A stretch of DNA of 35,858 nucleotides, taken from IMG/VR virus record IMGVR_UViG_3300006802_000044, positions 1 to 35,858 of that record; one strand, given 5' to 3'. Shown one piece after another: positions 20,072-29,682 of this stretch; the stretch's first letter is position 1, and each line of letters begins with the position of its first letter. The DNA comes from a virus. A program made the translations under genes and the position numbers. The notes below the pieces were generated by a model, which did not search any database, was not told where the DNA came from, and worked only from the letters and a program-made list of their open reading frames with translations.

Positions 20072-22093
20072 ATGGAACAGCCGGCAAGCCCAGAAATCGA
20101 CAAGTATTTGCGCATCATTGGCGCTTACGACAGCGAATTTGCGAAATGGCAAGCGCGCACGAAGAAGATCATCAAGCGATATCGCGACGATAACCGCGGC
20201 CAGACCGGCAACGAAGCGGCCAAATTCAACATTTTGTGGAGCAACGTCCAAACGCTCAAGCCCGCGGTGTATGCCAAGCTGCCAAAGGCCGATATCTCGC
20301 GCCGGTTTGGCGACAATGACCAGGTTGGTCGGGTTGCCGCACAGATCCTCGAGCGCGCGATCGACTACGAGATCGAGCATTTCCCGACGTTTCGCAACAC
20401 GATGAGCTATTCGGTAGAGGATCGATTCCTCGGTGGCCGAGCAACATCGTGGGTGCGATACGAGCCGCACGTATCGGCGATCGGCGTCGAAGATGACGGC
20501 GTATCGGTGACGAGCGACATTGAGGCGGGCGAAGGCGCACCGCCGCAAATGGAACAGATCGAGTTTGAGCGCTCGCCTGAGGATTACGTGCATTGGCGCG
20601 ATTTCGGGCATTCGCAAGCCCGCACCTGGGAAGAAGTCACCCAGGTTTGGCGCTGGGTCTATATGACTCGAGAGGCGCTAATCGAGCGTTTTGGCGAGGA
20701 AGCGGCGCGCAAGATCCCGCTCGACCAAGGACCGGAACCGCTCAACGCGTACAACGAAAGCAAGCGAACGTATAACCGCGCGAAGATTTGCGAGCTTTGG
20801 GATAAAGAAACGCAAAAGGTTTATTGGTTTTGCAAAGGGCTGCCCGAGATCATCGACGTGCGGGACGATCCGTTGCAGCTCGAGGGCTTTTTCCCTTGCC
20901 CGCGGCCGCTGTATGCCACAACGACCAGCGATACCTTGGTGCCGGTGCCGGATTTCATCCTGTACCAGGATCAAGCCATGGAGCTCGATATTCTGTCGGA
21001 CCGGATCGATGGCCTGGTGAAAGCGTTGCGGGTGCGCGGCGTGTACGACGCCAGCCAGCCGACACTGCAGCGGTTGCTTACGGAAGGTGATAACAATGCA
21101 CTTATACCTGTTGATAAGTGGATGGCTTTCAGCGAGAAAGGCGGCCTTAAGGGCAGCATTGACCTCCTTCCGCTCGACACCCTCGCCAACGCCCTCATCC
21201 AGTGCTACCGCGCCCGAGAAGATATCAAGTCGCAAATCTACGAAATCACGGGAATCAGCGACATTATCCGCGGCGCAAGTTACGCCTCGGAAACGGCGAC
21301 GGCGCAACAAATCAAAGGGCAATACGCGGGGCTAAGGCTGCGCAGCATGCAGGAAGATGTTGCGCTATATGCCTCGGAGCTGATTCGCATTAAGGCGCAG
21401 ATCATGTGCCAGCACTATCAGCCCGAAACGCTGATGATGTACGCCGCGGTTGAGCAAATGACGCCGGCGGATCAGCAGCTGGTGCCGCAAGCGATTGAGC
21501 TCCTTCGCAATAAACCGCTGCGCAATTTCCGGGTAGACATTGCAGCCGACAGCCTGGTGCAGATCGACGAAAACCAGAACAAACAGGACCGCATGCAATT
21601 CTTGCAAGCGTTTGGTGGATTTTTGGCCCAGGCATTGCCGGTTGGCCAGGCATCGCCCGAAATGGTCCCGATGATGATGGAGCTGCTGCGATTTGGCATG
21701 CAGGCTTTCAAGGCCGCGCGCCCGATCGAGGGTCAGATCGATCAAACGCTGCAGCAGCTGGTGGCTGCCGCCCAGCAACGCGGTCCCGACAGCCAGCAGC
21801 AGGGCAAACAGGCCGAGCTCCAGGCGAAGGGCCAAATGGAAGCGTCCAAAATGCAAATGGAATCGGCGCTTACCCAGGCCAAAATGCAGCATGAAATGCA
21901 AATGGAGCAGCTGCGTAACCAGGCAAAGCTGGCGCTCGAGCAACAAAAGATGGATTTCGACGCGCGCCTCAAAGCCGCGGAGCTGCAAGCCAAGCAATCA
22001 GCCGATCGGTACAAGGCTGACCTGGATGCGCAAACCAAGCTCATCATCGCCCAAATGGGCAAAACCATGCCGACACCGCCATACGAGCAATGA
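20072..22093 (+). CDS. Portal protein, P22 type
   Basis: The protein has 673 residues. ATG 20072 is chosen; a longer frame from 19997 lies wholly in the upstream gene. The start KYLRIIGAYDSEFAKWQART, NRGQTGNEAAKFNILWSNVQ, TLKPAVYAKLPKADISRRF and MSYSVEDRFLGGRATSWVRY are typical of large portals of the P22-like group. The last 100 residues (about 570-673) are a Gln/Lys-rich coiled coil (EQLRNQAKLALEQQKMDFDA) that could form the long barrel reaching into the head, as in P22. The dodecamer is the DNA gate. Confidence 0.92.
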   Translation: MEQPASPEIDKYLRIIGAYDSEFAKWQARTKKIIKRYRDDNRGQTGNEAAKFNILWSNVQTLKPAVYAKLPKADISRRFGDNDQVGRVAAQILERAIDYEIEHFPTFRNTMSYSVEDRFLGGRATSWVRYEPHVSAIGVEDDGVSVTSDIEAGEGAPPQMEQIEFERSPEDYVHWRDFGHSQARTWEEVTQVWRWVYMTREALIERFGEEAARKIPLDQGPEPLNAYNESKRTYNRAKICELWDKETQKVYWFCKGLPEIIDVRDDPLQLEGFFPCPRPLYATTTSDTLVPVPDFILYQDQAMELDILSDRIDGLVKALRVRGVYDASQPTLQRLLTEGDNNALIPVDKWMAFSEKGGLKGSIDLLPLDTLANALIQCYRAREDIKSQIYEITGISDIIRGASYASETATAQQIKGQYAGLRLRSMQEDVALYASELIRIKAQIMCQHYQPETLMMYAAVEQMTPADQQLVPQAIELLRNKPLRNFRVDIAADSLVQIDENQNKQDRMQFLQAFGGFLAQALPVGQASPEMVPMMMELLRFGMQAFKAARPIEGQIDQTLQQLVAAAQQRGPDSQQQGKQAELQAKGQMEASKMQMESALTQAKMQHEMQMEQLRNQAKLALEQQKMDFDARLKAAELQAKQSADRYKADLDAQTKLIIAQMGKTMPTPPYEQ

Positions 22094-22437
22094 AACGCAC
22101 GTTTGTTTACATGGATGGCGAATTCGTGGAACGCAAGCGCGATTCCAAGGGCCGCTATCACTACGTCATGCCGGACATTCAGCCATACAAAAGTATGATT
22201 GATGGCCGCATGATTACCTCGAGATCCGAGCACCGCGCGCATTTGCGGGCGAATAACTGCATCGAGGTGGGTAACGAAGATCCGGCCAAGCATGTACGCC
22301 GCGAGCAGCCCAAAGACACGCGCCTCGAGCGTTTAAAGCATATTGTCAATTCCCGGCTGACCAATGACCAGGCCGACCGCTTGCTTCGTCAGCTGCGCCA
22401 GGACGCCAATTTCACCAATCCCCACAGGAGAGGGTAA
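22090..22437 (+). CDS. Conserved portal-scaffold interval protein
   Basis: The protein has 115 residues, coupled at both ends (ATGA and TAATG). The middle has YVMPDIQPYKSMIDGRMITS and RSEHRAHLRANNCIEVGNE, a pattern shared by short proteins between portal and scaffold in many phages; the C-terminus is a basic helix (RLTNDQADRLLRQLRQD). Function unknown. It ends with the leader CCCCACAGGAGAGGG, which resembles the one at 26623. Confidence 0.75.
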   Translation: MKRTFVYMDGEFVERKRDSKGRYHYVMPDIQPYKSMIDGRMITSRSEHRAHLRANNCIEVGNEDPAKHVRREQPKDTRLERLKHIVNSRLTNDQADRLLRQLRQDANFTNPHRRG

Positions 22438-23483
22438 TGACGGACGTTAACAACACGGTCGAGTCAACTTTGGAGCAGGACACCTCTGCGCCCGAGGTAA
22501 CCGATCGCAAAGCGTTGCTCGAGCAACAATTCGACGCAGCGGAAAAGGGCGAAGAAGCACCAGCACAGCGAGTGCGCGATGAATCCGGTCGGTTCCGATC
22601 GGCCAATCAAGCTTCGCAGCAAGAAGCTGCCCAGGAACCCGAGCAGACGGAGGAGCAAGAGCCTCCGGTCTGGAAACGTCCGCCCGCAAGCTGGAAAAAG
22701 TTTGCGCATGAGCATTGGGCGAAAGCCGATCCGCGGCTGCAGGAATACGTCTGGCAGCGCGAAGAACAGATGCGCGAGGGTGTTGAAAAGGTAATGAGCA
22801 AGGCGCAGTTCGCTGACGCCATGCAACAAGCGATTGAACCGTACATGCCGACAATCCAGGGCATGGGGTTAACGCCGGATAAGGCGGTGGCCGCGCTGAT
22901 GGAGGCAGATCACAAACTGCGCACCAGCGACCCGCAAACCCGTACCGCGCTTTTTTATCAGCTTGCGCAGTCCTATGGCATCAACCTGGGCGCAGTGCCG
23001 GCACAAGCCGCACAACCTGGGCAAATGCCGCAGCAGGCGACCGTCGATCCGCTGGTGTGGCAGCTCCAAAATGAGCTGAACAACGTCCGCGGCGAGGTAA
23101 TGGGCTGGAAACAACAGCAAGAGATGCAACAAAATCAGCAGCTCTTGTCAGAGATCAACCAATTTAGTTTGAAAGCAGAGCACTTTGAGGAAGTTCGACC
23201 GTCGATGATCCGACTCCTACAGAGCGGTGAAGCGGAAACGCTCGAAGAAGCATACGAAAAAGCGCTCTGGAGCAACCCGGATCTGCGTAAGCAGCTGATG
23301 GAAGCCCAACAGGCCGAAATCACCGGCAAGCAGGCCCGCGATGCAAATAAGGCCGCGAAAGCGGCAAGAGCAGCAGCAGTGAGTGTCAGAAGCGCCACAC
23401 CCGGCGTAAACACGGCTCCGAAAGCAGCAACCCGTCGCGCGATCTTGGAAGATGCGTTTGCAGAAACCGAGTCGCGTTTGTAA
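22437..23483 (+). CDS. Capsid scaffolding protein
   Basis: The protein has 348 residues, acidic and Gln-rich, with an N-terminal disordered acidic part (TVESTLEQDTSAPEVTDRKA), a conserved WKRPPASWKKFAHEHWAKAD block (about 80-99), a long helical middle, and a basic C-terminal tail (NKAAKAARAAAVSVRSATPG) suited to binding coat protein. It stands directly before the major capsid gene, where the scaffold belongs. No protease motif is seen, so the scaffold probably exits intact. Confidence 0.85.
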   Translation: MTDVNNTVESTLEQDTSAPEVTDRKALLEQQFDAAEKGEEAPAQRVRDESGRFRSANQASQQEAAQEPEQTEEQEPPVWKRPPASWKKFAHEHWAKADPRLQEYVWQREEQMREGVEKVMSKAQFADAMQQAIEPYMPTIQGMGLTPDKAVAALMEADHKLRTSDPQTRTALFYQLAQSYGINLGAVPAQAAQPGQMPQQATVDPLVWQLQNELNNVRGEVMGWKQQQEMQQNQQLLSEINQFSLKAEHFEEVRPSMIRLLQSGEAETLEEAYEKALWSNPDLRKQLMEAQQAEITGKQARDANKAAKAARAAAVSVRSATPGVNTAPKAATRRAILEDAFAETESRL

Positions 23484-23506
23484 CTAACTGATGAAGGAGT
23501 AAACAA

Positions 23507-24526
23507 ATGGCATTTGCCAACTCAAGCATCAGCGACATCATTGCTACGACGATCCAAAGCCGTAGTGGCGAGCTCGCTGACAACGTGACGAACAACAACG
23601 CGTTGCTTCGTCGCCTCAAGGACCGCGGGAACATTAAGACGTTCTCCGGCGGTAACGTGATTTTGCAAGAAATCATGTATAACGATCCGACAACGAACAA
23701 CACCAACAGCTACTCTGGCTATGAAGTGTTGAACGTGGGTCAGAACAGCCCGATTTCTTCGGCGCAGTTCTCGATCACCCAGTACGCTTCGGCTGTGACC
23801 ATCTCGGGCCTCGAGATGATTCAGAACAGCGGTAAGGAAGCGATCATTGATTTGCTCGACGGCCGCATGGAAGTGGCGGAAGCGCAGCTCGCCAACCGCA
23901 TCAGCGGTGACCTGTATGGCGATGGCACCGGCAACGCTGGCAAGAACCTCACGGGTCTTGCGGCTGCTGTGCCCGATGATCCGACCACCGGCACCTACGG
24001 CGGCATCAACCGCGCCGTTTGGTCATTCTGGCAGTCCAAAGTGTTCGACGCATCGGTGAGCGGTTCGGGCGTGGTTTCGTCCACGACCATCCAGGGCTAC
24101 ATGGACGCCCTGGCCGTGCAGCTGATCCGCGGCACCGACAAGCCGGATCTGATCGTTGCGGATAACAACTACTATCGCTATTACTTGCAGTCATTGCAGG
24201 CCATCCAGCGCATTACCGAGTCTGGCTCGGGCATGGCTGGCGCAGGCTTTGCTTCGCTCAAGTATTACGGCGCCGGCATGGCGTCCGATGTTGTGCTGGA
24301 CGGCGGTATCGGCTCGTCCACGTATAACTCGGGTAGCGGCAACGCAAATCACATGTGGTTCCTAAATACCAAGTACCTGATGTTCCGCCCCCACAAGGAT
24401 CGCAACTTTGTTCCGATCGGTGGCGAGCGCCAGGCCGTTAACCAAGATGCCATTGTGAAATTGATTGGCTGGGCGGGTAACTTGACCTGCTCGGGCAGCC
24501 AATTCCAAGGCGTGTTGATTGACTAA
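23507..24526 (+). CDS. Major capsid protein
   Basis: The protein has 339 residues, with strong AAGGAG 9 bases upstream. The N-terminus MAFANSSISDIIATTIQSRS is helical; ITQYASAVTISGLEMIQNSG looks like the E-loop/spine region, and a late FVPIGGERQAVNQDAIVKLI followed by GWAGNLTCSGSQFQGVLID looks like an HK97-fold A-domain end. Position after scaffold and length agree. Its codon use (GGC, AAC, CTC) is more biased than that of neighbouring genes, as expected for a highly expressed product. Confidence 0.92.
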   Translation: MAFANSSISDIIATTIQSRSGELADNVTNNNALLRRLKDRGNIKTFSGGNVILQEIMYNDPTTNNTNSYSGYEVLNVGQNSPISSAQFSITQYASAVTISGLEMIQNSGKEAIIDLLDGRMEVAEAQLANRISGDLYGDGTGNAGKNLTGLAAAVPDDPTTGTYGGINRAVWSFWQSKVFDASVSGSGVVSSTTIQGYMDALAVQLIRGTDKPDLIVADNNYYRYYLQSLQAIQRITESGSGMAGAGFASLKYYGAGMASDVVLDGGIGSSTYNSGSGNANHMWFLNTKYLMFRPHKDRNFVPIGGERQAVNQDAIVKLIGWAGNLTCSGSQFQGVLID

Positions 24527-24538
24527 AGGGGCGAAAAC

Positions 24539-25012
24539 ATGTCTATCTCAACCAGTGCATTGATCGGTGTTGCACTTGATTACACCGACACTTCGCCCTC
24601 GTTTGCCGTTGGTACGACCGTCAACCTCAGCGATGGCGGTCAAGCTGTGTATGTGCAAGCGAGTTCCGACTGTGCGACCTACTCGGCGGTTTCTGTCCGC
24701 GTAGATAACACCGTTGTTCCGCTGACCACCACCAACTCGGCCTCGAGCAAAGTCATCGGTTTTGCTCAAACGTCGATCGGCTCGGCTTATTACGGCTGGG
24801 TGCAGATCGGCGGTAAGCCGCGCGTGAAAGTGTTGGCGGCGTGTCAGCCCAATGTCCCGTTGTTCACCACGTCCACGGCCGGCTCGCTCGACGATGCCAC
24901 CGTCACGGCGGGGTTGATCGCGGGTCTTGTGGCGACAACTTCGGCAGCATCGGCCTCGGCTCCCACTTGCGTTGCGGGTTATCCGCACGTCTTTACGGGG
25001 TTGAACGCCTAA
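24539..25012 (+). CDS. Head decoration-type protein
   Basis: The protein has 157 residues; AGGGG lies 10 bases upstream. All-beta, Ser/Thr/Ala-rich sequence (FAVGTTVNLSDGGQAVYVQA; YYGWVQIGGKPRVKVLAACQ), following the capsid gene where decoration or head-stabilising proteins lie. Similar proteins occur in cyanophage and aquatic phage capsid clusters. No signature proves the role. It is coupled to the next gene by TAATG. Confidence 0.75.
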   Translation: MSISTSALIGVALDYTDTSPSFAVGTTVNLSDGGQAVYVQASSDCATYSAVSVRVDNTVVPLTTTNSASSKVIGFAQTSIGSAYYGWVQIGGKPRVKVLAACQPNVPLFTTSTAGSLDDATVTAGLIAGLVATTSAASASAPTCVAGYPHVFTGLNA

Positions 25013-25788
25013 TGCAACCTCTGGAGATTACGGTGCAGGCGGCTGGAACGTCGGAGGAGCTGTGCTCCAACATTCGTTCGGCGCTTGCCCGTAATCTTCC
25101 AGAATTGGCCCTCGCTCCCATCAAGCACGATGGAACCATGGTGCTGGTGGCGAGCGGGTGGTCAATGCCGGATTATTTGCAATCGATCCGAGCGCACCAG
25201 GCAATGGGGCGCCCAATCGTTGCTATAAAGGCCGCACACGATTTCCTGGTCGAAAACGGCATCGAGCCCGACCTTTGGGTTAACCTCGATCCGCGTGACC
25301 GCACAAGCGGCGTACAGCGTTTGAACGATCACACGGTTTACATGGCTGCCTCGAGGTGTCCGCCGCTCACGTTTGAGCATTTAAAGGGCAGGAAAATACT
25401 GTTGTGGCACTCCTGGGCGGAAGGGCCGGAAATGAAGGCGATTGGCCCAGGGAAATTAGCGATCGGTGGCGGCACAACCTCGGGGTTACGCGCCATTAAC
25501 ATCGGCTACATCATGGGCTACCGCAAGTTTGAGCTGTATGGATACGACAGCTGCAACGATGCAAACGGCCGCAAGCGCTTTACGGGCGACATGGCTGGCC
25601 AAACCATCGATATTTGGGTAGGCGGCCCAGATGGCAAAAAATTTAATTGCAACCTGGCAATGGCGCAGCAGGCCAATGAATTCCAAAAGGTTTACGAAGT
25701 CATGGCCGACGTGCACATTAACGCATACGGCCCTGGTCTGATCGCGGAGATCTTGCGCGTCAGACGCGAACGCAAAATGGCCGCGTAA
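25012..25788 (+). CDS. DUF115/MAF-like protein
   Basis: The protein has 258 residues. ATG 25012 overlaps the previous stop (TAATG); an in-frame ATG at 24841 lies inside the upstream gene. MVLVASGWSMPDYLQSIRAH, IVAIKAAHDFLVENGIEPDL, WVNLDPRDRTSG, ILLWHSW and LAIGGGTTSGLRAINIGYIM plus GYRKFELYGYDSC match the Rossmann-like DUF115 group, related to flagellin-sugar (MAF) and MptE proteins. It may bind or transfer a nucleotide-activated sugar. Finding it amid head genes is notable. Confidence 0.78.
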   Translation: MQPLEITVQAAGTSEELCSNIRSALARNLPELALAPIKHDGTMVLVASGWSMPDYLQSIRAHQAMGRPIVAIKAAHDFLVENGIEPDLWVNLDPRDRTSGVQRLNDHTVYMAASRCPPLTFEHLKGRKILLWHSWAEGPEMKAIGPGKLAIGGGTTSGLRAINIGYIMGYRKFELYGYDSCNDANGRKRFTGDMAGQTIDIWVGGPDGKKFNCNLAMAQQANEFQKVYEVMADVHINAYGPGLIAEILRVRRERKMAA

Positions 25789-26615
25789 TGGCCATTCCCT
25801 CGCGCGTCCTAGGCTCCGGCATCAGTCAACTTTCCACGGTTTCGATTTGTGGCGACGGTAATGCCTCTATAACGGCCGCAGGCACGTCTGCAGGCAATGC
25901 AACTGCCATCACCTACGTCTACAACAACATTTCGACTGTCGGCTCTGGCGCAGGCGTAAAGCTGCCACCGACTGAGATGGGCGAAACGATCTGGGTGACC
26001 AACTCGGGCGCCAATGCGCTGACGGTTTACCCTTACGAATCCACAACGCAGATCGATGGCGGTTCATCGGCTACGGTCAACATCGCTTGCTCGGCTGCAT
26101 TTTATGCAGTGAGCAACAGCCGCTGGGAAGGGCTGCAGGGGTTTAACTCTGCCGTGCCGATCCTGCATTACGGTGCGTTTAGCGATTTAACAATTCAGAC
26201 GGCGGCATCAATTAACACCGCCTACGCCATGACGTTCAACACCACAGATGCGTCAAACGGCGTAAATAGAGGCTCGCCCACGTCGCATTTGGTCGTAGAC
26301 GATCAAGGCGTGTACAACGTGCAATTTTCGGCTCAGCTTGATCAAACCTCGGGCGGCACGGCAAACGTTTACATTTGGCTGCGTAAAAACGGCACCAATG
26401 TAGCCAACACCGCGAGCACGGTTGCGTTGCAAGGCACCTCGGCGCGCACCGTTGCAGCTTGGAATTTTGTCATTGGTTTAGAGCCCAATGATTATGTGCA
26501 ACTGATGTGGGCGGCAGACTCAACTAACGTTAGAATCCTGGCAGCCAGCGCCACAAGCGTATGGCCCGCGATTCCGTCAGTGATTTGTACCGTCACCCAG
26601 GTCAACAATCTCTAG
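25788..26615 (+). CDS. Virion surface protein with C1q/TNF-like C-terminal domain
   Basis: The protein has 275 residues. The first 120 are a Ser/Ala/Thr-rich beta domain (VKLPPTEMGETIWVTNSGAN, ALTVYPYESTTQIDGG). The C-terminal 150 (HYGAFSDLTIQTAASINTAY, HLVVDDQGVYNVQFSAQLDQ, TANVYIWLRKNGTNVANT, then VIGLEPNDYVQLMWAADS) have the strand order of a jelly-roll C1q/TNF-like domain used in phage head fibres and receptor-binding tips. It is located in the head cluster, so a head fibre is the first guess. Coupled by TAATG. Confidence 0.72.
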   Translation: MAIPSRVLGSGISQLSTVSICGDGNASITAAGTSAGNATAITYVYNNISTVGSGAGVKLPPTEMGETIWVTNSGANALTVYPYESTTQIDGGSSATVNIACSAAFYAVSNSRWEGLQGFNSAVPILHYGAFSDLTIQTAASINTAYAMTFNTTDASNGVNRGSPTSHLVVDDQGVYNVQFSAQLDQTSGGTANVYIWLRKNGTNVANTASTVALQGTSARTVAAWNFVIGLEPNDYVQLMWAADSTNVRILAASATSVWPAIPSVICTVTQVNNL

Positions 26616-26641
26616 CCCCAATCCCCACAGGAGAAAGGACA

Positions 26642-27196
26642 ATGCCCCTCGATAGCGATATCAATAACGCCGACGCTCAGCTGCACGTTGAGTTTTTCGC
26701 GAAAGACACTGATCCCAACAAGGGCAAGGTGTATATCCGCATTCAGACGCCGGGTGACAAAACCAACATCATCGAACAGCCTGCCCGCGACCATCACCGC
26801 GAGCGGTTCCCGCGGCAATGGCTGTATTACCAAATGCAGCAAAACCAGGAAGCGGCGTCGGAGATCGGCACTCCGTTTGCGAGCTGGCTGCGTGATGCGC
26901 CCGAGGAAATTACGCGCGACCAGATCGCAGAGCTCTCAATCCTCAAGTTTATGACCGTTGAGCAGCTCGCTTTGGCTTCGGATTCGCAACTGCAGCGCGT
27001 GGGCATGGGCGGAACCGGGTTGCGTGAGCGCGCCCGCATGTATTTGCAGCGTAAAAACAAAGCAGAATCGAGCGCCGAGCTCGAGGATACCAAGAAACAA
27101 CTGGCCGCCCTGCAGGCGCAAATGGCGCAACTGATGGGTGCCGATGAACCGCGGCGTCGCGGGCGACCGCCGAAAGAAATCGCAACTGAGGGATAG
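26642..27196 (+). CDS. Conserved head-region protein with coiled coil
   Basis: The protein has 184 residues. ATG 26642 follows AGGAGAAAGG; the longer frame from 26561 lies in the previous gene. HVEFFAKDTDPNKGKVYIRI, DHHRERFPRQWLYYQMQ and ILKFMTVEQLALASDSQLQ are typical of a protein found between coat and neck genes in related phages. The C-terminus is a coiled coil (ELEDTKKQLAALQAQMAQLM) then an AT-hook-like tail (RRRGRPPKE). It may bind DNA or assist head completion. Confidence 0.75.
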   Translation: MPLDSDINNADAQLHVEFFAKDTDPNKGKVYIRIQTPGDKTNIIEQPARDHHRERFPRQWLYYQMQQNQEAASEIGTPFASWLRDAPEEITRDQIAELSILKFMTVEQLALASDSQLQRVGMGGTGLRERARMYLQRKNKAESSAELEDTKKQLAALQAQMAQLMGADEPRRRGRPPKEIATEG

Positions 27197-27198
27197 CC

Positions 27199-28107
27199 AT
27201 GGGCAGCACGATGATTCAGCTTATCCAGGAGTGCACCAACGAGCTGGGCATTCCGACGCCGGCTACCGTTGCGGGCAACCAGAGCCAGGAAACGGTGCAG
27301 CTGCTTGCACTGATGAATGCCTCGGGATACGAGCTGCTTCGTCGCGCTGAATGGCGGGAATTAACGCGTCAGCACACGTTTTATACCGAGGCCACGACGG
27401 CCACCGGATCTTGGGTCAACGGCGTTGCGGCGATTACTGGTTTGGCGTCAACCACCGGGCTGGACACGACTTACCAGGTACAGGGCGTCGGCATTCCCAA
27501 TGCGACCTACATTACGTCGGTTGGCCCAACCTCGGTTGCGCTGAATTATCAAACCACCGCAACGGTGGTAAATGGCCAGGTCATTTTCCAAAAAGTTAAA
27601 TACGACCTACCAACTGATTACTACAGCACGGTCAACCGCACCCATTGGGATAAATCAAAGCGCTGGGAAATGCTTGGCCCAGAGTCGCCGCAACAATGGG
27701 AATGGCTGCTGAGCGGTTACATTTCGACCGGCCCGCGTATTCGCTGGCGTTTGCTCGGCAAATACTTCCAGATCTGGCCAGGCATGAATGCAGGCGAGCT
27801 GCTGGGCTTTGAATACCGCAGCAAGGGCTGGGCATACAACGCCTCGGGCATCGTTCAAAACAGCTTTACGGCTGACGATGACACTTGCATTTATCCCGAC
27901 CGCGTTATGGTTTTAATGACCAAACTCAAGTATTTTGAGGCTAAGGGTTTTGATACGACAGCGCTGTATCGCGATTTCTTGATGGAGCTCGAGTCAGCGA
28001 TGGCGCAGGATCTGGCCGCGGCCAATCTGTCGTTTGCGCCGCGCCCTGGCACGGTGTTGATTGGTTACGACAACATCCCCGACAGTGGCTACGGTACGAG
28101 CACCTAA
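27199..28107 (+). CDS. Neck/adaptor protein, P22 gp4-like
   Basis: The protein has 302 residues. The N-terminal helical domain IQLIQECTNELGIPTPATVA, then LLALMNASGYELLRRAEWRE, is typical of head-completion adaptors; a beta insertion follows (VQGVGIPNATYITSVGPTSV), and YDLPTDYYSTVNRTHWDKSK is a marker of this family. It would sit under the portal ring and connect to the hub encoded next. Starts 2 bases after the previous stop. Confidence 0.8.
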   Translation: MGSTMIQLIQECTNELGIPTPATVAGNQSQETVQLLALMNASGYELLRRAEWRELTRQHTFYTEATTATGSWVNGVAAITGLASTTGLDTTYQVQGVGIPNATYITSVGPTSVALNYQTTATVVNGQVIFQKVKYDLPTDYYSTVNRTHWDKSKRWEMLGPESPQQWEWLLSGYISTGPRIRWRLLGKYFQIWPGMNAGELLGFEYRSKGWAYNASGIVQNSFTADDDTCIYPDRVMVLMTKLKYFEAKGFDTTALYRDFLMELESAMAQDLAAANLSFAPRPGTVLIGYDNIPDSGYGTST

Positions 28108-29682
28108 ATGGCTTCGCCTGTCCGCCGCCGGCTGATCCAGCGTACCCAGGCCAACGTCGCATCGTTGCCGGCGCCCGTTGGCGGCTGGAACGCTCGAGAC
28201 GCCCTGGCAAACATGGCGCCCACCGATGCCGTCACCCTGGACAATCTTTTTCCAGGCGTGAGCAGCGTCACATTGCGCGGTGGCTATACCAAACACGCCA
28301 CTGGCATGACCGGGCAAATCGAAACGCTGATGACATACAACGCGGGCGCTAGCAACAAGCTGTTTGCGATCGTCGGCGGCAACATTTATGACGTGACTAC
28401 CGCGGGTGCGGTTGGCGCTGCCAAGGTTACCGGCCTTTCCAACAGTCGCTGGGAATACGTCAACATTACGACCTCCGGCGGCAGTTATTTGTACGCCGCC
28501 AATGGCGCTGACAAACCCAGGCTATTTGACGGCACGACTTGGACGGCAATCGATGGCGCATCAACGCCAGCCATTACGGGCGTAACGACTACGACGCTAA
28601 CCGCGCCAACGTTGTTTAAAAACCGCATTTGGTTTATCCAAAAAGACACGCTGAAAGCTTGGTATTTGCCAACTGCATCGGTTGGCGGTGCAGCTGCAGT
28701 GCTGGATCTGTCATCGGTTGCCAATTTAGGCGGCAATTTAATTGCAATGGCGACCTGGACGATCGATGCGGGGTACGGCGTTGACGATAACCTGGTTTTT
28801 GTCACCGACCAGGGCGAAGTTATCGTTTACCGCGGCACCGATCCTTCAAGTGCATCGACCTGGGCGCTAATCGGCGTTTGGGTGGTTGGCGCACCGATAT
28901 CAAAGCGCTGTTTGCTTAAATACGGCGGCGATTTGCTGGTTTTGACGCTGGACGGGCTTATTCCGATGGCGTCCGCGCTGCAATCGTCGCGTTTAGATCC
29001 GAACGTCGCGCTCTCTGACAAAATCCAGGGCGCATTTGCCCAGGCAGCCAAAGCTTATAAAAGCAACTTTGGCTGGGGCATGTTGTATCACCCGCTAAAC
29101 AATGCGCTGATTGTCAACATTCCGGTTAGCACGGGCGGCCAGGTCCAGTTTGTGATGAACAACATCACCAAGGCTTGGTGTCGGTTTACCAACTGGTATG
29201 CCAACTGTTGGGCGTCGCTTAACGATAATCCGTATTTTGGCGGCGATGGTTATGTTGCTCGAGCTTGGACAACCGAAAGCAGTTCGCCGGGTTATTCCGA
29301 CAATGGCCAGGCCATCAACACTCGAGCATTACAAGCGTTTAATTATTTCGATACCCGAGGTGTCGTTAAGTATTTTACGCGCGGGCGCACTACAACCTAT
29401 TCCAATGGCCAACCGACGATTGGCGTTGGCATTGCGGTGGATTTTCAAACCGAAGATTTCCTCGGTGCATTGTCGTTCGTCCCGACCAATTACGGCATTT
29501 GGGACGTATCGAAATGGGACCAGGGTTATTGGGGTAGCAACCAAATCGCCAACAACAACGTGGTGGGGTTGTCGGGCATCGGTTATTGCGGCGGCATTAT
29601 TTTCAACTCCAGCAGCATTGGCGTGACGCTGGAATGGGCATCAACCGACGTGGTGTATCAACTCGGATGGGCTGGAATATAG
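28108..29682 (+). CDS. Tail hub protein, P22 gp10-like
   Basis: The protein has 524 residues, starting right after the adaptor stop. The start SLPAPVGGWNARDALANMAP, then VTLDNLFPGVSSVTLRGGYT, and repeated beta blades (LFAIVGGNIYDVTTAG; YLYAANGADKPRLFDGTTWT; DNLVFVTDQGEVIVYRGTDP) are usual in packaged-DNA-stabilising hub proteins of podoviruses. Later it carries WGMLYHPLNNALIVNIPVS. It would form the hexameric hub that closes the portal and carries fibres or ejection proteins. Confidence 0.85.
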   Translation: MASPVRRRLIQRTQANVASLPAPVGGWNARDALANMAPTDAVTLDNLFPGVSSVTLRGGYTKHATGMTGQIETLMTYNAGASNKLFAIVGGNIYDVTTAGAVGAAKVTGLSNSRWEYVNITTSGGSYLYAANGADKPRLFDGTTWTAIDGASTPAITGVTTTTLTAPTLFKNRIWFIQKDTLKAWYLPTASVGGAAAVLDLSSVANLGGNLIAMATWTIDAGYGVDDNLVFVTDQGEVIVYRGTDPSSASTWALIGVWVVGAPISKRCLLKYGGDLLVLTLDGLIPMASALQSSRLDPNVALSDKIQGAFAQAAKAYKSNFGWGMLYHPLNNALIVNIPVSTGGQVQFVMNNITKAWCRFTNWYANCWASLNDNPYFGGDGYVARAWTTESSSPGYSDNGQAINTRALQAFNYFDTRGVVKYFTRGRTTTYSNGQPTIGVGIAVDFQTEDFLGALSFVPTNYGIWDVSKWDQGYWGSNQIANNNVVGLSGIGYCGGIIFNSSSIGVTLEWASTDVVYQLGWAGI

